Shown: piece after piece, positions 15,401 to 23,494 of the stretch
How positions within the stretch are numbered: position 1 is the first letter of the stretch
Layout: each line of letters opens with the position of its first letter
Source: Ridgeia piscesae
Taxonomy: Eukaryota; Annelida; Polychaeta; Sabellida; Siboglinidae
Assembly (NCBI GenBank): GCA_025642075.2
Contig: JAODUO010000193.1
Span: forward strand, 124,001 to 188,000
Direction: 5' to 3'
DNA: 64,000 nt
Notes under the pieces: model-generated
Database searches by the model: none
Told to the model about the DNA's origin: nothing
What the model saw: only the letters and a program-made list of their open reading frames with translations
Program-made: the position numbers and the translations under genes

Positions 15401-16103
15401 TAAGTTATGCCTCAAAAGTGAGTGTAAATGGTGTCACATGTGTGTTTGTAGTCCATTTCAGGTCATCAGATACATTTAAAGTTGGTAAACCCGATTAACA
15501 GTTAACATCCATGTTCACATTTATTTCAAATACGGTCTGAGGGGCTAAAAAGTAGTGCCACGTCACGGCGTCTGGGTAATCGCATCACGGTCACCATTTT
15601 GTTGGTCTTTCCAGTGGCGCAAAACGATCTTTTACTTTCTAATCTAATCATGAAAATGACCTCTTACAGCCGCGAAACTTCCCCTCTAATAAATCGCGTT
15701 GCATATACACACGCTAAGTCATAAAATAAAATCATTTAAATTCCTGTGAAGAATATAATTCAAAATCAAAATCATGCTAAACTAAAGTCGACATCGCCGG
15801 CGCCGGTTACGTGCAGGCTGTAGTTTACCATGGCGTTACGTCGATATTTTATCGCGGTGTCACTAAATAAATGAGTGTCTGGATTCCAGTTTTATCCTAA
15901 GCTAACCTAAAACTTAGCCTAAGTTTCTAAACTTTAATCATACACAATATGGATATTACAGTAATCACAGAGCTATGCGTAGCCACCAACAATGTCGATG
16001 TCCGTCATGATGTCTTGCTGGCGAGTACTTGCGCGAGTTTGTTTTGTGAATTGTATTTGTTTCAATAATGTAAGTGATAACATTTTATAACATAGTGTGT
16101 GTT

Positions 16104-16174
<71 letters not shown>

Positions 16175-19100
16175 CAAGCATTAGGAAAGTCTAACGGCTG
16201 TTAGTTATCGTTTTCGTAGTTCAGCTAGAAAGTAAAAGATCACCAAAATTAATGGTAGTCATCTTGCGATTTATTGTTTTTATGGCATGTTAGTCATGCG
16301 TTTAATGAGAGTTCGTTGCGACATTTAGGTTTAAAAATTATGCTGGCCACCTATCAGACGGTTGTTCGTCAGGGGTAAAAGTCAAATTGCCATGGTCGCT
16401 GGTCGCGTTTGCCGGGTGGTCGTTGATGAGGGGTCGTTTATACAGCGTAGACAGTCCGGACTGTCAGTGAAAAAACAGTCGTAAAAAGCGGGTGGTCGTT
16501 AATCAGGGTGGTCGTTCATGAGGTCTACTGTACTGCTAGAAAGTAACTGGTAGACATTTTGAAATAAATTTTTCTACATTACTGTGTACCCATCAGAAAA
16601 CAGCACTGCCAAGATTACTAATGTATCGTGTTTCTTATAGAACGTTAAATTTGATTGACCACTGGGGGTGATGTTGCCTAACACTGGCTGACAGATAGAC
16701 AATAATGTACAAACATTTGTTTCAAAGTGATTGTACCAGTTACTTTCTGGCAGTACTGTGTATGATGTGGTGCATGGTTGTACCATCTATTTAAGGACAC
16801 TAAACTCTCCACAACATGCTGGAACATGAAAAATATGTGTTGTTAAATTCATGCTAATTTAACAAACTATATGATGCCCCTGTTCAATCATCTATGTGAT
16901 AAGTATAAAGCAAATGGTATACAGGTATGTGGTTGTATGTGTAACCAATGTTAACATCACACTTTATACATGCAATTACAAACATGCAGCCCCTAGTGCT
17001 ACACATGGCATCACATCAATGTCTTTGTAGGATCCAATACATATATTGGACTACACCAGGATATGTCCCTGCAGCAAACAGATTGCATGACGTTCCCTTC
17101 ACAGCTTCACACTAAAAACAAATTTATCTTGTTTCCATGTCACAAATTATGCTTGCCAAAAATGTACACTTACAATAAACAGCTGCAACATCAAAGGTTC
17201 TTTTATGTCTAATGTATCTAGAAGGTATAATGGATCGCTTGATTTGAAACTGGATGTCATTGGTGGCACCAATTATTGTAAAAAAGTACATGGAATCAAC
17301 ATGCTAAAAGATGAACTTCCCCATTTATTATATAATAAAAAACATGCAGCCAATAAGGACTGTACATTGTGCCTGTCTGCAGTGCAGATGGTTCAGTGAC
17401 TATTTAAGAATGTAAACTCGAAAGTAAAAGTTACCAGAAAATCATATTTTGTAAGTGAATACCTAATGACAAGAGCTCTTGTTTGACCTGAAAAGAACTA
17501 CCGGTATTTGCACAGAGGGGTTTAGTATGATTGGGAGGGGAGAGGAGTAGGGGCGGGGAGCCTGGTGATGGGAGATGGAGAAGGCTGTAAAATAGGAACA
17601 TGTCATACCACCTGGAAGAAAACTAAGTACAGTATACAGTAGTGCTATCATTACAGCCTCGCCACAAACCAACCAATTTTATTTCAACAACAAACAGAAC
17701 TGAAGTGGTGATGCCACTGCTGTCATTGTCACCACTATCCTGGTGGTAGTTCCATATCTCACGGACAGAGCTAACTGAGAGCAACAGCAACCTGCACATA
17801 ATGTCAACATCATCACCATCATTGATATCAAACATAATAAAAGTAAATTACTCCTTGAAAAAGCCCCAACCCCCTGGAAGACAATAAATGGCCAGCTGTA
17901 TCAAACACATTCCAGGACTGACAACACAATGGCCGTGTGATTCCAGGAAAAAGAACGAGCCAGACAGTTGAAACAAAGCTCATTAGATAGCATCATCCAT
18001 CAAGTCATCAATCATCCACAGACTGTCATCCACAGACTGGCAGAATGTTCTTTATATTGCCGCCTGCCCGGTCACTGATTACTGCATAAACCACGGAAAT
18101 ACCAGGGACTGACTACATCACGCTTAAGGAATGTATGTCCCCAGACCTGGGAAGACAGGGCGGGGGGGGGGGAGGGTATCAGGTGATGCTGACCCTCAGT
18201 TTACCATAATAAAATAACACCCACCCTCAACTTGTCAGTTGACTTATAAAATTATGGGTCATAGACGCATACATACAATTTTTTCTAACCATATTCCTAA
18301 TGGTTAGTTACATGTTCTTTGAACAATCACAAGGCTACTTCTGTTTACTTTCTTATTTACTGGGTCTGATTGATAAACAAACTAACTCGGGAGTCAGGAC
18401 TGCCCAACTGACCATATACTAAAACACTTATAATTTGCCCATACACATTGGAGGTTTACAAAATACCTATAAACAGTTTTATCGGCCACATTATAAACAT
18501 ATTTTCATGCTATATTGTGTACTTATTAATGATTTCCTGTTACTAATGTTAGGACAACAGCCCCACATTTTTAGCAGCTATTCCTTATAAACAGTTTCTG
18601 TTTTAAACAGCACACTGCAAGTACAGTGTACCAGGTAATCAAGTCCAATCACATTTCACATAAACAAGGCAAATATACCATGACATAAAATATAATATAT
18701 ACCTCTGGGTACTTCTCATTGCAAATAACTGCATATTTGAAGTAGAAACCTAACGCTTCAACATACCCCCCCAAAAGGCCAACTTCCACGGACCAAAAAT
18801 ATAGCCAAAACCGAGAGCAATTAATCAATGTCAGGCAAGAATATGGCCTAGTCCCAGGGGAATTCAATCACAGTAAATCAGTGTTTACTAAACAAGTCAA
18901 TCAACTTGAACACATGGAAGTTAATGACCTGTCAATCAACACCAGGTTGGGTTAACATTGAGTGACAGAAGGATAGATAGGAGGGAGATAGGGTTGGTAA
19001 TATTGGTAAGCCAAGTCAGGTGTGAAGTTGGACCTGGTCATTTGGGGAAACTTCACTGGACCTGAGTAGTTTTTAATCTCGTTCAGGTATGTAAAAGGTA

Positions 19101-22100
19101 TAACAATATGCAATTGCTAACTTATATCATAATTATATACCTGAGATATAACAAAAATGTAATGCCGTACTCACCATTAGTGCACTAAATATGATGACTA
19201 TGTACACACTATTGAACAGAGTTATACGCTGGAGACCAGTGTTTAAATATAATGTTTATTATTATTATTATTACATAAAATATATAATCTGCTGATAACT
19301 GAAGAATAATTATAGGTCATCTCAATCATAATTAATATTTTTTAAATGTCAATAAATATTTTTGTCTTAGCGGTTCACAGGATATCACGTTTCAAAAGGA
19401 TGTTAGACTCCATAATAAACTCTAGATACTAAATGTAAATATCTGATACATTTCAGCTTTCGTCCTGAAGATGTTCATCCGATGCTCACTCAATAGTTTT
19501 TCAAAATTAATTTATCTTTTAAATTTTGGTTCAACATTTTGAAAACTTTCAGATGTTTTCATCAAACTACGTATAATGCTACGCTGCAATCACTAGGATG
19601 GTTAACCTAGAGCTATAGACAAACGTTCTATGTCCATTTTTATCAAACACAGTGTTGTTATAATTTTATTTTTTCATCTGTTGGCAGAGACTTCAGTGTC
19701 AGACCCTGCCACCCTGGACATGATGACTCCCATCTGTTCACATACATACTGTAGGCTGTACTAGCAGGAGACTGGACTATACCAGACGCCAGTGTCAGGA
19801 TGATAGATAGGGTAATTTGTCAGACATTTCTAGGACTAAATACACATTTTTTTAGTTTTAAAAGCATTAGCTGGTCATGGAAGAAAAGATTTTTTGTGTC
19901 TAAATGGTGTGTGTATTACATCATCTAGGACCCAAACTCATTACTACAACTGGAGTATAAGGTTACAAATTGGTCAATCAGGGATGTTATTTTGAAGACA
20001 GAACAAGGGACAAATTGATAAGTATCAAGCTGTTATTGTTATTAAATTATTGTGATAGCATCGATCGGCAAATTTTGCATCGTCTTAATTTAACTTATGA
20101 TGCACTGTTCTGGAAATAAAAACAGTCCTTATAGATAGCAGTGCAGGTGTGGAGAAATTACAAGATAGGTGATTATATTGCATATATTTATTTGTATTAA
20201 ATCATTAATCAACTGGCTTACCTGGTGTGGTTTGCTCTCCAGGTTTTTGAAGTAAGATGTGTCCACTTCCTTCATGCTGCGGTAGAACTTGATATTGTCT
20301 TTCATTATCTGATACTCTGGATTGGCCAAGAGGTAGGTATATGCAGCTGCCACTGCTGTCTCGTACTTCCCAATCTTCACAAAAACAAAACAGTTGCATC
20401 AAGTAAAACATTTGATACGTATCTGTAGCTAGTCTGAAAAAGTACTCAAAATGCCAGGTAAACCTTTCCATTCCAACAGGTTCTAAAATGGGAGCTATTC
20501 TGCTATAACTACTTTTGTGTGCCAAATAATAGTATAATGCAAATTAAATGTTTAGACTGACAAACTGGTCATTTAAATTAAAAAAGCTGAATAATTTAGT
20601 ATAGGGTAGCAAATAGAAACCTCCCCAGAAACTGACCTCTCAGTTGGAACTGGTTTGAACTGTGAGTTTGAAGCACTGCACATAGCAGCTATATGTACAG
20701 TTGGCTGTAATGGGGGGGTTAACTAATGAATTACCATTACCATACTGAGCCCCTGATAACTAAGGAATATGACCAACTCACTTAACCAGACCATGGAAAT
20801 CTGGTGGTTTAAGACTTGAGGATAAAAAATCCTATTGGTGCATGATGCAAACTTAGATAATGTACAGTGAGCAATAAGTCTCCATGAATTACTATGAGAG
20901 ATGACTGCTCTCCGAATAAAATTATGTTCTGCTGTTGAAAATGTATGTACATCTACATAGTGCCAAATAAAGAACGCATATAGTGAATTTTTTAATTAAA
21001 CAAATTAGCATACTAGGGCATTTATCGGGCATACTTGAAGAATACTGCAAATTTGAGCATAAACTTTAAACTAAAAACGCATCATTGAGGGTAGCCATGC
21101 AAGTACACAAATTAGTGTCAAATTACTCATATAAAAGTCTATCCCGTACCAATCTGAACCATGCAAAATATAATGCAAATTCAGAAAACAATAAAACAGT
21201 TTTTAGATGAGAAAACTGTTTATATTTGCAATTGTCCTACAGAACAAGGTAGTTATATAAAGCTACCTAGAATAGCCAAAACACTAGATCAATAAACAAA
21301 TGCTATTAAATTAATGTCTTCTTCATTCATGCACTGGATGTTCAATTCTGACCAACAATTTCAAAATAAATGTAATAATAATCACTATGACACTATCAGC
21401 CTACAAATTAACAGTAAAACTACTTGTAAAGATGTTCAGTCAGTTGGAAAAATTATTATCATAATATATTTATCAAATGAAGACCACCGACAGTGGTTGA
21501 AGCACTGAGAGTTGCATTTATAGTCGTGAAACGAATCATTAACTATGTAAGTATATTAGACATATTGGGATATCCCATTAAAGATTTAAAATTACTTATT
21601 GTAAGTTTACCATCAAACAGGTTAACTGTTTAAGTGATAGATGTCAGATGACGTATTTTTCACCAAACTGTGAAAACCTGTCTTGAGAGATTACTCGTTC
21701 AGGTCAGCATGTGGTCTCTCAAGACCCGTCCAGTTGTCCAGAAACAGAGATCATCAAAGACCGGTTCTATGACTAAGTATATTATAGCTGATTATAAATG
21801 CTTTGTTTACACCATGTATCAGGTACATATATATATATTAGGTTTTATTTTTCTCTATAAGTACAATATAGGGTTTCAATAGCCCCTGAAAAAGTACACT
21901 AAAATCTATACAGACCATGACTTTAACTTAAGTAAAACATTAAGCTTAAAGTTAATCTATTCTTTAAACATTCTCCATTCTATACTGATGCATCCCACAT
22001 TGTATTGTATTTGCATATTATGGCTAATTATGCATAGATTACAACTTACTCTAAGGTCCTAAGCCAGGGTGGGCTGATTAAAGAATAGGACTGTTGACAA

Positions 22101-22734
22101 GAAGAATGGCACTGAAATATGCAGCCTGTGATTGGTCGCCTGAGCAGACACAACAACTGCACAAGGACCGGGTCTTGCGTCCCATCGCTCACGCCAGTCA
22201 CAACTAGATGGGTGGACAGGTGGACAGCCGTTAATTGAACAAGCACGCGGCTGCGTCTGTCAGTCACTTTCTCACCTTGTAAGCACAAATCTGCAAGTAG
22301 TCGTACGGCTTCAGACTCTCGAATGCTGCCGCAACGTCATCAGTAGAGAACAGATCCTTAGACGGTCCCTTAACTTTCTCCCGTCGGCACCTCGCTATAC
22401 AATTCGCCCTTTTAAGTGTCATATCAAAAAACGCTAACTCAAGGGATTCGCCCGATGCGAGCCCCACTGCAGTGTGTTTTTCACGACAGCCACGTCGACA
22501 GCGAGTAAGACTTTCGACGAAGTCGTTGTAGCCCCGGATCGCTCGATCCATGTGATTTGCACAGACAAACCATTCCTCGTGTTCATATGCCTCCTTACCA
22601 GCAACATACAATGCATCAAAAGTGACGGTATGTTGCGACACGACACTGCATAAGCACAAAGCTAACAAACATGCCGTAAAGTTGGGCGATTTTGGCCAAA
22701 AACTTGCTCGATACCTAGTCGGAAGTTCTTCCAT
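254..22734 (-). CDS. P3H: Collagen prolyl 3-hydroxylase (leprecan family), 12 exons, C-terminus outside window
   Basis: An ER enzyme that hydroxylates the 3-position of selected collagen prolines using Fe(II), 2-oxoglutarate and O2; vertebrate P3H1 works in a complex with CRTAP and cyclophilin B. Twelve exons on the minus strand join in phase into about 665 residues. Residues 1-34 form a leader with a hydrophobic core. Four CXXXC motifs lie at residues 79-83, 112-116, 240-244 and 270-274, the hallmark of the leprecan/CRTAP N-terminal half. The dioxygenase domain (about 430-665) has HSD at 555-557, His623 in HGVKAV and Arg633 in RGRRC, so the catalytic set looks intact. Human P3H1 and P3H2 are roughly 700-740 residues, so only a short tail is missing; it should lie past position 1. 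The exact paralogue (P3H1, 2 or 3) cannot be told, and an invertebrate may have a single gene. Every intron follows GT-AG and phases agree throughout. Confidence 0.95.
941..1013 (-). CDS. P3H: P3H exon 11: ILYLN-type strand
   Basis: A 73-base exon encoding [18 protein letters not shown], which matches AILYLNGDFDGGNFYF, and ending MSVQ at a GTACGT donor. The acceptor is TTTTGCAG. Directly 5' in the transcript lies a 30-bp minisatellite in the intron. Confidence 0.94.
1040..1431. repeat. 30-bp minisatellite in P3H intron
   Basis: About 13 head-to-tail copies of a 30-base unit that reads GCTAGCTGAAGGTTCCATAA followed by CACACTTGGT, with a few substitutions between copies (GGTTCC or GATTCC, CACACTTGG or CACTATTGG). 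Because 30 is a multiple of three, all frames without a stop in the unit stay open, producing false open frames on both strands. It lies in the intron between exons 10 and 11 of the hydroxylase. Confidence 0.97.
1873..1990 (-). CDS. P3H: P3H exon 10: HxD iron-binding motif
   Basis: Begins by completing Asp541. It encodes [10 protein letters not shown], where His555 and Asp557 are the HxD iron ligands of the 2-oxoglutarate dioxygenase fold, then KPAYIWRDL, like the family PPAYTFRDY. The donor is GTGAGT, phase 2. Confidence 0.96.
2225..2375 (-). CDS. P3H: P3H exon 9: helix and [11 protein letters not shown] strand
   Basis: Residues 491-540 plus one base. It contains [19 protein letters not shown] and [15 protein letters not shown], closely matching PLYFSYSHLVCRTAI. 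The acceptor is TTTGCAG and the donor GTAAGT, phase 1. Confidence 0.95.
2788..2895 (-). CDS. P3H: P3H exon 8: SGDGY motif
   Basis: 36 codons, residues 455-490. It encodes ALSGDGYKG and [15 protein letters not shown], aligning with SGDGYRG..SPHTPNEKFYGVTV of vertebrate P3H. The donor is GTAGGA. Confidence 0.95.
3194..3424 (-). CDS. P3H: P3H exon 7: linker and start of dioxygenase domain
   Basis: 77 codons, residues 378-454. The first part is acidic and charged ([21 protein letters not shown]) and probably a coiled linker. The second part, [20 protein letters not shown], matches the family motif LLNGSQRVVMDGVISDHEC that opens the dioxygenase region. The acceptor is CTATTCAG and the donor GTAAGT. 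Confidence 0.95.
3541..3785 (+). mobile_element. Fossil of a non-LTR retrotransposon reverse transcriptase C-terminus
   Basis: Read on the plus strand with small frame slips, it encodes [25 protein letters not shown] and a following W-rich tail (NWRRWPQKD). This is the well-known C-terminal pattern of RTE/CR1-like and related endonuclease-reverse transcriptase proteins (W-GH-LR-P, then PxGKRxRGRP). Only the last 70 to 80 residues remain and the piece lies antisense in the hydroxylase intron between exons 6 and 7. The tail CCTATGCTCCCAGCAAG also resembles the 3' end of such elements. The family cannot be assigned further. Confidence 0.8.
4290..4373 (-). CDS. P3H: P3H exon 6: short linker exon
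   Basis: A 28-codon exon (residues 350-377) starting [20 protein letters not shown] and ending ATAAAK. It has a CTGTAG acceptor and a GTTTGT donor, both phase 0, and fits between exons 5 and 7. Vertebrate P3H has a basic linker of similar character here (after the last repeat, before the dioxygenase domain). It is supported by splice sites, phase and position rather than by strong similarity. Confidence 0.75.
4588..4649. repeat. Repeated CAGTGGCGCCA motif, one copy a 14-bp palindrome
   Basis: CAGTGGCGCCA occurs at 4588-4598 and again at 4636, where it extends to the perfect palindrome CAGTGGCGCCACTG (4636-4649). The sequence is GC-rich against AT-rich intron and may be part of a small transposon. 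Confidence 0.5.
4827..4963 (-). CDS. P3H: P3H exon 5: last TPR-like repeat
   Basis: Completes Val304 and encodes [20 protein letters not shown] followed by [10 protein letters not shown]. It corresponds to the family segment IGNYTQAVECAKTYLLFFPND with the NLAYY motif. It ends QPDK at a GTCAGG donor, phase 0. Confidence 0.93.
4964..9288 (-). other. P3H intron 4 (4.3 kb)
   Basis: AT-rich intron sequence with long A and T runs and no open frame that looks coding. I recognise no transposon protein or RNA gene. Short (TA)n stretches occur near 5600. Confidence 0.7.
9289..9414 (-). CDS. P3H: P3H exon 4: fourth CXXXC repeat
   Basis: Begins with two bases that complete Asp262, then [12 protein letters not shown] (CXXXC at 270-274) and [18 protein letters not shown]. 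This matches the family segment LPSHYNYLQFAYY. The acceptor is TTTGTTCCAG; a second AG (TTCCTGCAG) lies 22 bases upstream but adds residues absent from the family. The donor is GTAAAC, phase 1. Confidence 0.95.
9415..10883 (-). other. P3H intron 3 (1.5 kb)
   Basis: Non-coding, AT-rich. It includes the stretch AATAATAATAATAAAATATT followed by TATATAGCGCC at 10655-10684, a string often seen near the ends of short dispersed repeats in marine invertebrate genomes; its identity here is uncertain. Confidence 0.6.
10884..11055 (-). CDS. P3H: P3H exon 3: third CXXXC repeat
   Basis: Residues 205-261 plus one base. It begins [15 protein letters not shown] and carries CEALC at 240-244, matching the third CXXXC repeat of leprecans. 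The donor is GTACGT (phase 1). Intron 2 before it is 9.2 kb, the largest of the gene. Confidence 0.95.
15161..15375. repeat. (CCAT)n microsatellite ending in (ATTC)n
   Basis: About 50 uninterrupted copies of CCAT up to 15361, followed by three or four ATTC copies. It produces false open frames of IHPS or WMDG repeats. It sits in P3H intron 2. Confidence 0.99.
15540..16075 (+). other. CpG-rich island of unknown nature between two microsatellites
   Basis: A stretch with many CG dinucleotides (for example ACGTCACGGCGTC, CGCCGGCGCCGG, GCGCGAG) inside otherwise CpG-poor intron. It contains a well-placed start at 15992 opening 26 codons ([18 protein letters not shown] then VNCICFNN) that run straight into a GTAAGT donor at 16070. 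It could be an unmethylated promoter with a first exon, or a young transposon. No protein family is recognised. Confidence 0.35.
16108..16167. repeat. (TA)n microsatellite
   Basis: About 28 TA units at the right border of the CpG-rich island. Confidence 0.97.
16320..16535. mobile_element. Probable MITE end with repeated GGTCGTT motifs
   Basis: GGTCGTT and close variants recur about six times (GGTTGTTCGTC, GGTGGTCGTTGATGAGG, GGGTCGTTTATACAG, GGGTGGTCGTTAATCAGG, GGTGGTCGTTCATGAGG), ending in TCTACTGTAC. Such arrays of subterminal motifs are typical of small DNA transposons. The opposite end was not found. Confidence 0.5.
20222..20374 (-). CDS. P3H: P3H exon 2: TPR-like repeat
   Basis: 51 codons, phase 0 at both ends, residues 154-204. 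It encodes [20 protein letters not shown] and ends ESKPHQ, closely following the vertebrate P3H segment KAVAAAHTF..NPEH to ETQPH. The acceptor is TTTTTGTGAAG and the donor GTAAGC. Confidence 0.95.
20375..22275 (-). other. P3H intron 1 (1.9 kb)
   Basis: AT-rich intron; no exon, transposon protein or RNA gene recognised. Confidence 0.7.
22276..22734 (-). CDS. P3H: P3H exon 1: start codon, signal peptide, first two CXXXC motifs
   Basis: 153 codons from ATG at 22734 to a GTGAGA donor after TACAAG, phase 0. Residues 19-33 ([15 protein letters not shown]) form the hydrophobic core of a signal peptide. A leprecan-type repeat follows ([17 protein letters not shown]), then CRRGC at 79-83 and CIARC at 112-116. 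The exon closes with [10 protein letters not shown], matching the YNYLQ repeat end of vertebrate P3H. This ATG was chosen because the leader begins directly after it and no upstream coding is needed. Confidence 0.93.
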
Positions 22735-23360
22735 GTTCGCTGTGGGGTGCGGAAGTTCGTTCGGTTAGTTAGGCTCGGAGTAAATAACACTGTGTTTACA
22801 AACCAGGCCGTTCATATTCAGCTATGTTTCAACTGCAGTAATATCATGCTAATAATTAGTTATGATATTACTGTAAATATTGATAATCCTAATGTGCAAC
22901 CCCTACATAACCCATTCATTGATCATCGTTTCCGCAACTTTTCTAGGAGGGAATTGGGAAATTGACTTAGTACCTCCTCATACTTCACTTAAAAATAGCA
23001 AATCCGTGACACCCAATCAAAATATGGCACTAACACATAGTTGATGAAACTCACATTCTACGCAATATGACTTAAATTGACTCTATGTGTGGTGAATGTG
23101 TTTATTTTATTTCGCTGACATCCAGCGCACTGCCTGCATCAACGCCCAATCTCCTTTCGAGTCCCAAAGCGCATCAATAACCCACGTGACCTGTCACACA
23201 CGCGTGTTGTCATTCACTCGGTGCGTTTCACCGGTGTAGGAAGCAGCGTAGCGTATAGACAGACGGCTTGCGGAGCATGCTTTTTGAGTGATTCTTTAAC
23301 AAAAGTTGCGCATGCAAGACCGAAACGTGGACATAGCTGGGGATTTACTGCGCCCGTAGG
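22735..23360. promoter_or_regulatory. Putative bidirectional promoter between P3H and ephrin-like gene
   Basis: 626 bases separate the two divergent start codons. The ephrin side (23110-23360) is richer in GC and CG than the surroundings. Visible candidate sites are a perfect CACGTG E-box at 23183-23188, ACGCGTG at 23200, and TGCGCATGCA at 23307-23316, close to the NRF1 consensus. No TATA box is evident on either side. Start sites of transcription cannot be set from sequence. Confidence 0.5.
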
Positions 23361-23494
23361 ATGTATGTTGTGATGAGGTCGCCAGGCATAGGGCGGGCGG
23401 TTATCGTCACTTTCTGCCTTCTTCTGTCCGACCTGTGCCCGTTCGTGCGATGCGTCGCCCTGGCTCCGATTCACTGGAGTGCCTCAAATCCAAT
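23361..23494 (+). CDS. Ephrin-like gene, exon 1 (signal peptide and N-terminal ephrin motif)
   Basis: Ephrins are ligands of Eph receptor tyrosine kinases, attached by a GPI anchor or a transmembrane helix, and guide cell contact and axons. This exon starts at ATG 23361 (alternative in-frame ATG at 23373); an in-frame TAG at 23334 closes the frame upstream. Residues 12-26 are hydrophobic (RAVIVTFCLLLSDLC), a signal peptide. The mature start, VALAPIHWSASNP, follows the ephrin pattern LEPIYWNSSN; in vertebrate ephrin genes the first exon also ends just after this motif. A strong GTGAGT donor follows at 23495, phase 2. The motif is short, so the call rests on leader, motif and exon border together. 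No further ephrin exon was seen in the window. Confidence 0.7.

Larger units (their letters stand above)
11056..20221 (-). other. P3H intron 2 (9.2 kb)
   Basis: Non-coding apart from the separate repeat features listed within it at 15.16-15.38 kb, 15.54-16.07 kb, 16.11-16.17 kb and 16.32-16.53 kb. The remaining parts are AT-rich with no convincing exon on either strand. Confidence 0.7.

Noticed and set aside
15078..15498. Open frames of WMDG or IHPS repeats
   Set aside because: Translation of the (CCAT)n microsatellite.
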